In this document: positions 26,478 through 35,126 of the stretch, one piece after another
Position numbering within the stretch: position 1 is the first letter of the stretch
How the letters are laid out: each line of letters begins with the position of its first letter
DNA from: Gellertiella hungarica
GTDB taxonomy: Bacteria > Pseudomonadota > Alphaproteobacteria > Rhizobiales > Rhizobiaceae
Length of the DNA stretch: 64,000 nt
Direction of reading: 5' to 3'
Assembly (NCBI RefSeq): GCF_014197145.1
Contig: NZ_JACIEZ010000005.1
Location: 124,001 to 188,000, forward strand
Notes under the pieces: generated by a model
Databases searched by the model: none
What the model saw: the letters and a program-made list of their open reading frames with translations, nothing else
What the model was told of the DNA's origin: nothing
Translations under genes and position numbers: made by a program

Positions 26478-27218
26478 ATGGCGATGACGACAGCAGAAGC
26501 CACATCGGGAACGGGGGACGAGCGGGGGCCGCTCTTTTCGCCGGTCGAAAGGGAAACGGTTCAGGATCGGGTCTATGCCACGCTCCGGCGCGCGCTCATC
26601 TGCGGGCTTCTGGAGCCCGGGCGCATCCTGACGATCCGCGGCCTTGCCGATCAGCTCGCCACCTCCACCATGCCCGTGCGCGAGGCGCTGGGCCGGCTGA
26701 TCTCCGAAAAGGCGCTGGAAGCCCTGCCCAACCGCTCCGTCCGGGTGCCGCCCGTCACGCTGGAGCGGATCGACGATCTCGTGCATGTGCGCACCCTCAT
26801 CGAGGGCGAGGCCATCGCCATGGCGGCGACCCGCATGAACGAGGCGGATGTCAGCCGGGTCCGGACCATCCTTCTGGAATGGGACCGGTTCCGCAACCTC
26901 GCGGACCAGGACGATTTCGACAACGAGATGACCCTGAACCAGCGCTTTCACTTTGAGATCTACCGCTGCAGCGGCTCGGCGGTCCTGCTTCCCATGATCG
27001 AGAGCCTGTGGCTGCAGTCGGGCCCCTGCATCCGGGAAGCGGCCTATGCCTTCTCCGCCGCCGGCGAAGCCGACACCGCCCATTGTCACCGGATCATCGT
27101 CGAGGCCCTTGCCGCCCGGGATCCGGAAGCCGCCCGCGCCGCCCTCGCCGCCGATATCAGCCGTCCCTTCAAGACGCTCCGCACGCGCCTCAAGGCGCAG
27201 AAAGCAGACAAGCCATGA
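26478..27218 (+). CDS. GntR-family (FadR/FCD) transcriptional regulator
   Basis: A 246-residue regulator with an N-terminal winged helix (about 25-95; GLADQLATSTMPVREALGRLISEKAL) and a C-terminal FCD effector domain (about 105-235) in which Asp/His residues normally hold a metal and a carboxylic ligand. It is divergent from livG and leads the plus-strand catabolic genes: its stop overlaps the next ATG by 4 nt. It most likely senses the imported compound or a breakdown product and controls both operons. Confidence 0.9.
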   Translation: MAMTTAEATSGTGDERGPLFSPVERETVQDRVYATLRRALICGLLEPGRILTIRGLADQLATSTMPVREALGRLISEKALEALPNRSVRVPPVTLERIDDLVHVRTLIEGEAIAMAATRMNEADVSRVRTILLEWDRFRNLADQDDFDNEMTLNQRFHFEIYRCSGSAVLLPMIESLWLQSGPCIREAAYAFSAAGEADTAHCHRIIVEALAARDPEAARAALAADISRPFKTLRTRLKAQKADKP

Positions 27219-27703
27219 CCGTGAAGACCATCTCCATGAAGGAGCCGCGTTCCGGCCTTGCCGTTTCCGCACCGCTCCTCTTCGACAAGGCGCCCGCCAA
27301 TGCCGCCTTCCTCTGGGCCTATCTTTCCGAGCCGCGCGTGGTGCCGGGCATTCATGCCATGTGGACCGGCCCGGAAATCTCCTGCCCCGTGCCGCCCGCC
27401 CATCTGGAGGGCGCGGATTATGCCCGGCCGCTGCCGCCGGAAAACGCCACGCTGACGCCGCAGCCGGGAGACATCGTTCTCGCCTATGTGCCGGAGCGCG
27501 TCTGGGGCGGCAATCCGAACCCGATCTTCGACATCGGCCTCTTCTACGGCCCCGGTGCGCGCATGCTGTTTCCCATCGGCTGGCTTGCCGGCAGCGTGGT
27601 CGCCCAGGTGCCACCCGCGGAACGGGAGGCTTTTGCGGCCGCCTGCGGGATCATCCGCAAGAACGGCGCCTGCGACATCACCTTTTCCCGCGGGGAGGCC
27701 TGA
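27215..27703 (+). CDS. DUF3830-family protein
   Basis: A 162-residue protein matching the DUF3830 pattern: HAMWTGPEISCP in the middle (family form is HARWSGEA-W-P), then an EN-TL-PQPGDIVL segment and IFDIGLFYGPGARMLFPIGW. The fold is predicted to be cyclophilin-like and the function is unknown. It lies in an operon with GntR, a TIGR04076-like protein and an aldo/keto reductase, next to an ABC importer, so it probably belongs to the breakdown or sensing of that transporter's substrate. The start overlaps the regulator stop (ATGA). Confidence 0.75.
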   Translation: MTVKTISMKEPRSGLAVSAPLLFDKAPANAAFLWAYLSEPRVVPGIHAMWTGPEISCPVPPAHLEGADYARPLPPENATLTPQPGDIVLAYVPERVWGGNPNPIFDIGLFYGPGARMLFPIGWLAGSVVAQVPPAEREAFAAACGIIRKNGACDITFSRGEA

Positions 27704-27706
27704 GCC

Positions 27707-28060
27707 ATGGCGGAAAGGGACGACAGCTTCGAGCTTTACGACCTGCGCGTCGAGGCGGTTCTGCCGGAGGGAAAGCCGATCTATTGCGGTGCCCGCGAGG
27801 GCGATCACTTCGAGCTGCGCGGCGAGATGCTCCACCTGCCCGCCAACCAGGGTTTCTCGATCTATTCCATTTCGGCGGTCCTGCCCCTGCTGGCGGCCAA
27901 GCAGCGGGAAACGCACCGCAACGACTGGATGACATCCGATGCCGAGATCGCCTGCCCCGACCCCAATTGCGGCAGCCGGCTGAGAATAGTCCGGCTGGGC
28001 AAGCGCCGTTTCAGCCATGCGGAAACCACCGCCGTCCCCCTTCCCTCGGAGAATGAGTGA
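27707..28060 (+). CDS. TIGR04076-like small protein
   Basis: A 117-residue protein with the features of TIGR04076 proteins: an early Cys (YCGAREGDHFELRG, with GD-F), a centre with LP--GFSIYSISAVLPLLAAKQR, and a CPDP-CGSRLRIVRLGKRRF end carrying three Cys/Asp residues. It starts 3 nt after the DUF3830 gene. The family is often found with anaerobic or redox enzymes and its role is unknown. The four cysteines could bind a metal. Confidence 0.65.
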   Translation: MAERDDSFELYDLRVEAVLPEGKPIYCGAREGDHFELRGEMLHLPANQGFSIYSISAVLPLLAAKQRETHRNDWMTSDAEIACPDPNCGSRLRIVRLGKRRFSHAETTAVPLPSENE

Positions 28061-28061
28061 G

Positions 28062-29117
28062 ATGCCCCTGAAGACCTTCGAACTTGCCCCCGGCTATGCC
28101 ATTTCCCGCGTCATCAGGGGCGGCTGGCAGCTGGCGGGAGGCCATGGCGCCATCGATCGCACCCAGGCCGTGGACGACCTGATCGCCGCCTTCGATGCGG
28201 GCATCACCACCTATGACTGCGCCGACATCTATACGGGGGTGGAGGAGCTGATCGGGGCTGCCCGGCTGAAGCTCGCCCAAACCCGTGGCGCTTCGGCGGC
28301 CGCCGCAATGCGCGTCCACACCAAGCTCGTGCCCGATCTCGACAAGCTCGCCACCGTCAACCGCGCCTATATCCGCGGCATCGTCGAGCAGTCCCTCGGA
28401 CGGCTGAAGACGGAGCAGCTCGATCTCGTGCAGTTCCACTGGTGGGATTATGCCCATGGCGGCTATATCGACGCCCTCGGCTGGCTCACCGAGATGCGCC
28501 TCGAGGGCAAGGTGCGCAACATCGGCACCACCAATTTCGACACGCCGCGGATGACGGAGATCTTCAACGCGGGCATTCCGGTCGTCAGCCAGCAGCTGCA
28601 ATATTCGGTGCTCGACCGGCGCCCTGCCCGCCATCTCGCCACCCTTGCCGAGCAGAAAGGCATGCATTTCCTCTGCTACGGATCGGTCGCAGGCGGCTTC
28701 CTCAGCGAAAAATGGCTCGGCCAGCCGGAGCCCGCCTCGCCGCTCGAGAACCGGTCGCTGGTCAAGTACAAGCTGATCATCGACGATTTCGGCGGATGGG
28801 CGCTGTTCCAGAAGCTGTTGCAGACCCTCGCCCGCATCGCCGCACGCCACGGGGTGGACATCGCCACCGTCACCAGCGCCTGGACGCTGGCCCAGCCGCG
28901 GGTTGCCGCCGTCATCGTGGGGGCGCGCAACCAGGCGCATGCGCTCGCCAATGCCCGGATCATGGATCTGGCGCTTGCCGCGGAAGACATGGCCGAGATC
29001 GCCGCCGTCCAGGCGGAAAGCCCCGGACTGGAGGGCGACGTCTACACGCTCGAGCGCGACCGGACCGGCCGGCACGGCTCCATCATGCACTACAACCTGA
29101 ATGACGGCCGCACCTGA
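28062..29117 (+). CDS. Aldo/keto reductase
   Basis: A 351-residue NAD(P)H-dependent oxidoreductase with a TIM-barrel fold. It has Asp in TYDCADIYTGVEELIGAA (catalytic Tyr in the D-Y pair), a Lys in VHTKLVPD and a His in DLVQFHWWDY, giving the AKR tetrad. The C-terminal VIVGARNQAHALAN binds NADP. The start ATG 28062 has GGAG 10 nt upstream; an ATG at 28053 is also in frame. It lies in the operon with GntR, DUF3830 and TIGR04076. Confidence 0.85.
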   Translation: MPLKTFELAPGYAISRVIRGGWQLAGGHGAIDRTQAVDDLIAAFDAGITTYDCADIYTGVEELIGAARLKLAQTRGASAAAAMRVHTKLVPDLDKLATVNRAYIRGIVEQSLGRLKTEQLDLVQFHWWDYAHGGYIDALGWLTEMRLEGKVRNIGTTNFDTPRMTEIFNAGIPVVSQQLQYSVLDRRPARHLATLAEQKGMHFLCYGSVAGGFLSEKWLGQPEPASPLENRSLVKYKLIIDDFGGWALFQKLLQTLARIAARHGVDIATVTSAWTLAQPRVAAVIVGARNQAHALANARIMDLALAAEDMAEIAAVQAESPGLEGDVYTLERDRTGRHGSIMHYNLNDGRT

Positions 29118-29213
29118 TCGTCAGCCGGGACAAGGAATGCCGTCCGTCCGGGAGGCGGGCGGACGACAAGGCAAGACTGCACGCATCAAAGCCAACCAAG
29201 GGGAACTGAAACC

Positions 29214-30476
29214 ATGAAGAAACACATCCTTGCGCTTTCCACCGCGCTTTCGCTGATTGCCGCCGCCGGTGCCGCTCAGGCCGCCGACTGCAAGATCACC
29301 GTGGGCCTCGTGATGGAACTCACCGGTCCGGCGGGCGAATATGGCCAGGCCGGCGCGAAATCCGTCGAAATGGCGTTCGACGACATCAACAAGGCCGGCG
29401 GCGTTCGCGGCTGCGACCTCGTGACCGACACCCGCGACAGCCAGAGCCAGGGCAATGTCGCCGTCGATGCCGCCACCCAGCTGGTGCAGGTGAAGAAGGT
29501 GCCCGTCATCATCGGCGGCATCATCTCGTCCGTGTCGATCCCGATCCTCACCTCGGTCACCGCGCCGGCCAAGGTGGTGCAGGTTTCGCCAGCCTCCTCC
29601 TCCCCGACGCTGACGGCCCTCGGCCGCGACGGCAAGACGAACGGCATCTTCTTCCGCACCATCACCTCCGACGCCCTGCAGGGTATCGCAGCTGCCAAAT
29701 ATGCCGTCGACAAGGGCTTCAAGAAGCTCGCCGTCATCCACGTGAACAACGACTTCGGCGTCAACATGGTCAACGAGTTCTCCCGCGCCTACAAGGCGAT
29801 GGGCGGCGAGATCGTCAATGTCACGCCCTATAACGAGAAGCAGTCGAGCTACCAGTCGGAAGTCACCGCCGCCATGGCGGGCGAGCCCGACGGCCTCTAT
29901 CTCGTCAGCACGCCGGTCGATGGGGCCACCAGCGCCCGCACCTGGATCAGCCAGGGCGGCGTCCAGAAGTTCCTGCTGAACGACGGCATGAACAGCCCCG
30001 ATTTCATCGAGTCGGTCGGTGCCGATTACCTCAACGAGGCCTATGGCACCTCCTCCGGCACCAGCCCGACGAAGTCGACGGAGTATTTCAACGCCAACTA
30101 CAAGGCCTTCTCCGGCGGGATCGAACCCTCCAACCCGGCGGCAGACCGGTCCTACGATGCCGGCGCCATCGTCGGGCTGGCCCTCGCTGCGGCCGGTTCG
30201 GAAGATCCGGCCAAGATCAAGGACGCGATCTACAAGGTCGTCGATCCGGCGGGCGAGCCGATCTTTGCCGGCAAGGGCGAATTCGCCAAGGCCCTGAAGC
30301 TCATCGGCGAAGGCAAGGCCATCCGCTACGAGGGCGTGATCGGCCCGGTCAACTTCGACCAGTACGGCGACATCACCGGTCCGTTCCGCCTCTGGAAGAT
30401 CAATGCCGGCAAGGTGGAAACCACCGGCGAGATGTCGTCCGAAGAGGTCGGCAAGATCATGGCCGGCATCAAGTAA
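29214..30476 (+). CDS. ABC transporter substrate-binding protein (LivK-like)
   Basis: A 420-residue periplasmic protein with a signal peptide of about 23 residues (cut near AQA-ADC) and a type I binding-protein fold (Peripla_BP_6): GLVMELTGPAGEYGQAGAKSVEMAFDDINKAGGV at the start of the mature form. It is much closer to the amino-acid/amide binders than to sugar binders. It probably feeds the Liv-type permease on the other strand. GGGGA lies 9 nt before the ATG. The ligand is unknown. Confidence 0.92.
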   Translation: MKKHILALSTALSLIAAAGAAQAADCKITVGLVMELTGPAGEYGQAGAKSVEMAFDDINKAGGVRGCDLVTDTRDSQSQGNVAVDAATQLVQVKKVPVIIGGIISSVSIPILTSVTAPAKVVQVSPASSSPTLTALGRDGKTNGIFFRTITSDALQGIAAAKYAVDKGFKKLAVIHVNNDFGVNMVNEFSRAYKAMGGEIVNVTPYNEKQSSYQSEVTAAMAGEPDGLYLVSTPVDGATSARTWISQGGVQKFLLNDGMNSPDFIESVGADYLNEAYGTSSGTSPTKSTEYFNANYKAFSGGIEPSNPAADRSYDAGAIVGLALAAAGSEDPAKIKDAIYKVVDPAGEPIFAGKGEFAKALKLIGEGKAIRYEGVIGPVNFDQYGDITGPFRLWKINAGKVETTGEMSSEEVGKIMAGIK

Positions 30477-30576
30477 CGAGAAACGGGCGGCTGCCGGGTC
30501 CCTTTTCTCCGGCAGCCGCCGCCCCTTGCACGGGACCGCATGAGAGCGCCGTGCCCCTCCTTCAAGTATCCTTCCC

Positions 30577-31851
30577 ATGCAGACCCTCTGGACGCTCACA
30601 TCCGGCACAAGGCCCGACTTCCGCGCCACGGCACTCCCGGCCCGTTGCGACACGGTGGTGATCGGCGCCGGCTTCACCGGTCTCACCGCGGCGCTGATGC
30701 TCAGCCGCGCCGGCCGGCGCGTGGCGGTGCTGGAAGGCGGCCGGATCGGCGCCGGTGCGAGCGGCACGAATGCCGGCTTCGTGGTGCCCAATTTCGCCAA
30801 GGCGGATCCCGCCACCGTGCGCCGCAAGCTGCCTCAGGAGCAGGCGGACGCGCTGCTGCGCCTCGTCGGAGCCGGGGCGGACGCGGTGTTCACGACCATT
30901 GCCGAGGAAGGAATTGCCTGTGACGCCGCCCAGACCGGATGGCTGCAACCGGCCTTCGGAGCAGAGATGGGCGCTATGCTGAAAGCCCGCGCACTGGCCT
31001 GGCAGGCGCTCGGAAGGCCCGTGGATTTCCTCGACGCCGAACAGGTCCGCGCCGAGACCGGCATGACCATCTATTCCGGCGGACTGATCGACCGCTCCGG
31101 CGGCACCATTCATCCGCTCGACTATCTCTTCGGCCTCGCCGCAGCTCTCGCACGCAGGGGCGGGCTGGTGCGGGAGGAGGCTCCGGTCCGAAGCGTGCGG
31201 CAAAGCGGCAGCGGCTGGGTCGTCACGTCCGACTCGGGGCAGATCGTTGCCGACAGCGTGCTTCTCGCCACCAACGCCTTTACCGGCGGCATTGCCGGGC
31301 TGATGGGGCGCACGGGCATTCCGCTCCGCGTCTACCAGATGGCGACGAAACCCGTCGATGCGGCAACCGTGGCGCGGATCGCGCCCCACCGCAGGCCGGT
31401 GGGCGATACCCGTTCCAACCTCTTCACCTACCGCCTCGACCGCGACGACCGGCTGATCAGCGGAGGCATGGCGCTCAATCCGTTCGGGGCTGTCGAACGG
31501 GTCGGCCGGGCCGTCGCGGCCCGCATGGCCGCGGAGCTCGGCCTCTCCGCCACCCCCGGCCTCGAAATCGCATGGACGGGCACGGCCATCATGACCCCCG
31601 ACTTCCTGCCCCGGATCCATCGCTTCGGCGAGGGCTTCTTCGGCGGCATCGGCTGCAATGGACGCGGCATTGCCATGACGGCGCAGCTCGGGCGGGTGCT
31701 CGCGCGCCTGGCGCTCGGCGAGGACCCGGCCGCCATGCCCATCCCCCTGAGGCCCGTACGGGCCCTGCCCTTTCACTCGCTCACGCCGCTCGTTGCCTCT
31801 GCGGGGCTTGCCCATGCCCGCCTCACCGACCGGCTCGCGCGCCGCGCCTGA
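30577..31851 (+). CDS. FAD-dependent oxidoreductase (DAO family)
   Basis: A 424-residue flavoprotein of the DadA/SoxA-like DAO group that oxidises an amine or amino-acid-type C-N bond. The FAD site GxGxxG lies at residues 30-35 (VIGAGFTGLTAAL), the Glu of the ribose site follows in VLEGG, and the late GGIGCNGRGIAMTAQLGR closes the flavin pocket. Such enzymes generate an imine and pass electrons to oxygen or the respiratory chain. It starts about 100 nt after the binding-protein gene and is followed by an aminotransferase. Confidence 0.87.
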   Translation: MQTLWTLTSGTRPDFRATALPARCDTVVIGAGFTGLTAALMLSRAGRRVAVLEGGRIGAGASGTNAGFVVPNFAKADPATVRRKLPQEQADALLRLVGAGADAVFTTIAEEGIACDAAQTGWLQPAFGAEMGAMLKARALAWQALGRPVDFLDAEQVRAETGMTIYSGGLIDRSGGTIHPLDYLFGLAAALARRGGLVREEAPVRSVRQSGSGWVVTSDSGQIVADSVLLATNAFTGGIAGLMGRTGIPLRVYQMATKPVDAATVARIAPHRRPVGDTRSNLFTYRLDRDDRLISGGMALNPFGAVERVGRAVAARMAAELGLSATPGLEIAWTGTAIMTPDFLPRIHRFGEGFFGGIGCNGRGIAMTAQLGRVLARLALGEDPAAMPIPLRPVRALPFHSLTPLVASAGLAHARLTDRLARRA

Positions 31852-31874
31852 CCCATAAAGACGGAGATCCCTTC

Positions 31875-33044
31875 ATGCCCCATCTCGCCAAGCGCATCAC
31901 CGGCGGTTCGAAGAAGTCCTACGGCATGTTCGCCAGGGCGGCAGCGCTCGAGGGAAGCGGTCGGGACCTCATCCACATGGAGCTTGGCAGCCCGCATGCG
32001 GATACGCCGATGCCGATCAAGCAGGCGACCATCGATGCGCTGCTCGCCGGGCGGGTGCATTATTCCCATTTCCAGGGCCTGCCGGAGCTGCGCGCGGCGA
32101 TCTCGAAACGGCTTGCCGACAGTAACGGCCTCGACATGCCGCCGGAGCAGATCGTGGTGACCAACGGCCTGACCCATGCCTCCTTTGCGGCCTTCATGAC
32201 GGTGGTCGATCCGGGCGACGAAGTGATCCTCCTCGAACCCTATTATCCCCAGCATCTCGGCAAGATCGAGCTTGCGGGCGGTGTTCCGGTCTTTGCGCCC
32301 CTGGATGCCGCGAACCGGTTCTCCATCAACCCCGATCTCGTCGAGGCGCGGATCACGCCCAAGACCAAGGCCATAGCCATCGTCAATCCCTGCAACCCGA
32401 CAGGCCGGGTCTATAGCCGCGCGGAACTGGAAGGGCTGGCGGCGCTCGCGATCCGTCACGATCTCGTGGTCATTTCGGACGAGGTCTATGAGGACATCCT
32501 GTTCGACAAGGCAGAGCACATCTCCATCGCCTCGCTTCCCGGCATGGCGGAACGCACCATCTCGATGTTCGCCTTCACCAAGAGCTTCGCGATGGATGGA
32601 TGGCGGCTCGGCTATCTTGCGGCACCCGCCGACCTGATCAGCGGCATCCTGAAGATCACCACCAGCGACGTCACCCATGTGAACACCTTCATCCAGGCCG
32701 GTGCGCTCGCCGCCGTCACCGGCCCCCGGGAGATCCTGGAAGAGCTGGTGGAAGAAGACCGGGTGAAACGCGAAATTGTCGTGACCCGTCTCAACCAGAT
32801 GGCCGGGGTGACCTGCGAGTGGCCGGAAGGCACGATCTATGCCTTCCCGGACATCCGCGCGACGGGACTGCCGGCACAGGCACTTGCCGAGCGGATTCTC
32901 GCGGAGGCGGACGTGGTCGTGGAGGCCGGAAGCTTCTACGGCCCTGCCGGCGAAGGCCATCTGCGCGTCTGCTTCGGCTCGCAATCCGTCGAGCGCATCA
33001 AGGAGGCGATGGACCGGCTGCAGCGCTTCTTCAACCGGCTTTGA
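31875..33044 (+). CDS. Class I/II pyridoxal-phosphate aminotransferase
   Basis: A 389-residue aminotransferase of fold type I. PNPCNPTG-like VNPCNPTGRVYSR (about 172-184), the DEVYEDILF segment and the Schiff-base Lys236 in FTKSFAMDGWRLGYL are all present, and a C-terminal Arg (LRVCFG) binds the substrate carboxylate. It starts 24 nt after the FAD enzyme, with GGAG 8 nt upstream, so the two probably act on the same substrate: the oxidase and the transaminase could take turns at removing amino groups. Confidence 0.88.
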   Translation: MPHLAKRITGGSKKSYGMFARAAALEGSGRDLIHMELGSPHADTPMPIKQATIDALLAGRVHYSHFQGLPELRAAISKRLADSNGLDMPPEQIVVTNGLTHASFAAFMTVVDPGDEVILLEPYYPQHLGKIELAGGVPVFAPLDAANRFSINPDLVEARITPKTKAIAIVNPCNPTGRVYSRAELEGLAALAIRHDLVVISDEVYEDILFDKAEHISIASLPGMAERTISMFAFTKSFAMDGWRLGYLAAPADLISGILKITTSDVTHVNTFIQAGALAAVTGPREILEELVEEDRVKREIVVTRLNQMAGVTCEWPEGTIYAFPDIRATGLPAQALAERILAEADVVVEAGSFYGPAGEGHLRVCFGSQSVERIKEAMDRLQRFFNRL

Positions 33045-33053
33045 GCGTCGCCG

Positions 33054-33752
33054 TCAGTCCGGGCAGATGGCGACGAGGAAAGCCTGCGTCGCCTCGATGT
33101 CCCGCACCATGAAATCGCGGGCGCCAGCGGCATTGCGGGCGTGGAGCGCATCGAGAATGCTGTAATGATGGGTGGAGTAGTCAGGCAGGCGCCCCTCCTC
33201 CATCTGCCGCTTCACCAAATCCGACAGCATCCGCATGTAGGGTCCGAAGCGCAGCCAGAGCATTTCGATGAGCTGCGGCAGCACATCCGATCCGGCATTC
33301 TCGTAAATGGCGAAGTGAAATTCCTGGTTCTTGCGCAGCATGGCATAGACCTCGCCCGCGCGCCCCAGCCGCTCGTGCTCGCGGGCGATCGCCAGCGCTT
33401 CCTCTATCTTCGGCTCCGGAATGACGGCCGCGGCGCATTCGGTGGCAAGCCCCTCCAGCGCCTTTCGCGCCCGGCAGAGATCGTCGAGCTGCGCCCGCGA
33501 GACCGGCGGCACGCGGACCGAGCCGTTGCGGGCGACATCGAGGCCGCATTCCGCCGCAAGCCGGCGAAGCGCCTCCCGGACGGGCATGTGGCTGGTGCCG
33601 AACTGCTCCGAAAGACCCGCGATGGTGATGTGGGCACCGGGTTCGAAGCTGCCCCACATCAGCGCCTGGCGCAGCTGGGCATAGACATTGTCCTGCACGG
33701 TGGTGCGGGCTGAAATGGCAGCAAGGCCGGCTTCTTTCATGAGGCGCATCAT
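33054..33752 (-). CDS. GntR-family (FadR/FCD) transcriptional regulator
   Basis: A 232-residue regulator with a winged helix (about 20-85; GLSEQFGTSHMPVREALRRLAAE) and an FCD domain (about 95-220). It converges with the aminotransferase gene and shares with the regulator at 26478 the PVREAL core and an NGSVRVPPVS linker, so the two are paralogues within one island. ATG codons at 33752 and 33740 are both possible starts. It may sense a different metabolite of the same pathway. Confidence 0.85.
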   Translation of the reverse strand: MMRLMKEAGLAAISARTTVQDNVYAQLRQALMWGSFEPGAHITIAGLSEQFGTSHMPVREALRRLAAECGLDVARNGSVRVPPVSRAQLDDLCRARKALEGLATECAAAVIPEPKIEEALAIAREHERLGRAGEVYAMLRKNQEFHFAIYENAGSDVLPQLIEMLWLRFGPYMRMLSDLVKRQMEEGRLPDYSTHHYSILDALHARNAAGARDFMVRDIEATQAFLVAICPD

Positions 33753-33763
33753 CCCCGGGAATC

Positions 33764-33791
33764 ACTGAAAAGCCCGGCGAGGCCGGGCTTT
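33764..33791 (-). terminator. Terminator of the hydroxylase gene
   Basis: A perfect 7-bp stem GCCCGGC/GCCGGGC with a 3-nt loop is followed on the minus strand by TTTTCAGT. It sits between the hydroxylase stop at 33856 and the GntR gene. Confidence 0.8.
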
Positions 33792-33855
33792 GCATCCAGC
33801 TATAGGACAAGTTGCGCGCTCTGTCGCCGGTCACCTCGCATGGGATGACACTTGT

Positions 33856-34857
33856 CTACCGGGCATTGGCGCGGGCCTTGCGGCGCTCGTACCGGGCCTG
33901 CATCTCCTCCTCGCCTTTGCGGGTGCCGTCATGCCAGGTGCCGAACCATCGGTCGAAGGGAATGAGCCCGTCGCCGTAGTTCACCTCGAAATACTTGTGG
34001 TGCAGGTAATGGGCGTAGGCATGGCTGTCGATTGCGGTTTCGTCCGTAACCTCCACCTTGTCGAAGCCGACATGCCCGACCACGGCGCCGAAACCCGCCA
34101 TGTGCAGCTGATACATGACCAGCACCGGATTGGACGGGATGACGAGATGATAGGCGGCCGTGGCGAAATACAGCAGGTGTTCCACCGGATGCATGGACAG
34201 CGACGACCAGGGCGACGGATTGACCGAGTTGTGATGCACGGAGTGAACCCACCTGTAGAGCACGGGAATGTGGATCAGCCGGTGGATGACGAAGAAATGC
34301 GCCTCGTGGATGACCGGGAGCAGAAGCGCGAGCCCGGCGAGATACCACGGATTGTCCGAAAAGCCGACCCAGGGCACATGGCCCGCCGCCTGCGCATGCA
34401 GCACCAGCACCTCGAAGGCCGTCCAGATGGGCACGCCCGTGCCGAATCCCCGGATCAGGCTGTCGACGTTCTGCCGCTTGAAGAGGAAGGCCGGGCTCTT
34501 GTGATCGGCCGGGAATTTGGGATTGTACTTGAAGCGGTTACCCTGCGCCCGGCGGATGTAGAGCTGCAGCTCGAAGGCGCCGTAGAAGAGGAATACGGCA
34601 AGGCAATTCACCGCAAACAGCTTCAGCACCCAGCCCCATTGCAGCACCGCCAGCACCTCGCGCGGCGGGATGACCAGATACCACCAGGCAAGCGCCGAAA
34701 GCATCCAAAGGACGTTCCAGGGAAAGAAGTAGCTCGGGAGCCACTTGAGGAAGGCGAGCGGACGCGGCGGGAAGACAAAGACAGGGGCCGTCTCCAGCGC
34801 ATCCCTGGGCGCCCAGTTGCCGCGCTTGTCGCGCGTGCCAAAGTCCAGATCGTTCAT
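33856..34857 (-). CDS. Sterol desaturase/fatty-acid hydroxylase superfamily protein
   Basis: A 333-residue membrane-bound di-iron enzyme candidate. The three histidine motifs are HRLIH (HX3H), HSVHH (HX2HH) and HYLHH (HX2HH), and there are four or so hydrophobic helices (about 45-60, 75-100, 130-150, 165-185). Family members hydroxylate or desaturate fatty acids, sterols or related lipids using electrons from ferredoxin or a cytochrome. The start was set at MNDLDFG because GGAGG lies 7 nt upstream. No lipid-metabolism gene adjoins, but a Rieske ferredoxin gene lies about 1.6 kb upstream on the same strand. Substrate unknown. Confidence 0.8.
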   Translation of the reverse strand: MNDLDFGTRDKRGNWAPRDALETAPVFVFPPRPLAFLKWLPSYFFPWNVLWMLSALAWWYLVIPPREVLAVLQWGWVLKLFAVNCLAVFLFYGAFELQLYIRRAQGNRFKYNPKFPADHKSPAFLFKRQNVDSLIRGFGTGVPIWTAFEVLVLHAQAAGHVPWVGFSDNPWYLAGLALLLPVIHEAHFFVIHRLIHIPVLYRWVHSVHHNSVNPSPWSSLSMHPVEHLLYFATAAYHLVIPSNPVLVMYQLHMAGFGAVVGHVGFDKVEVTDETAIDSHAYAHYLHHKYFEVNYGDGLIPFDRWFGTWHDGTRKGEEEMQARYERRKARANAR

Positions 34858-34972
34858 GCCTGATCCTCCCGAAAACACGCCTGAAACGGCATGGCCGCAA
34901 ACCCACTGCCGCCGTCTCATTCATTCACCGAGATGAGGCCGCAATGCAAGAGGGTATTTCGCAATATGCATC

Positions 34973-34987
34973 AATGTTGCGAACATT
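34973..34987. promoter_or_regulatory. Inverted repeat upstream of the hydroxylase gene
   Basis: AATGTT and AACATT flank a 3-nt spacer (6-3-6), 116 nt upstream of the hydroxylase start, inside an AT-rich stretch with two TTGCGAA-like repeats on the minus strand. It could be an operator for this gene. Confidence 0.4.
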
Positions 34988-35126
34988 ATTGCATCATTTT
35001 GCGTCTTTAACGCCGGATCGGATCTTGGAAATGCCGGGCCGGCATCACGGGAGGCATCTTGAGCGAGTGGGCAGCATTTCCCCGCAAGGGAACGCCATCA
35101 GTGGTCCTGGCCCGACGGGAGCAGGA

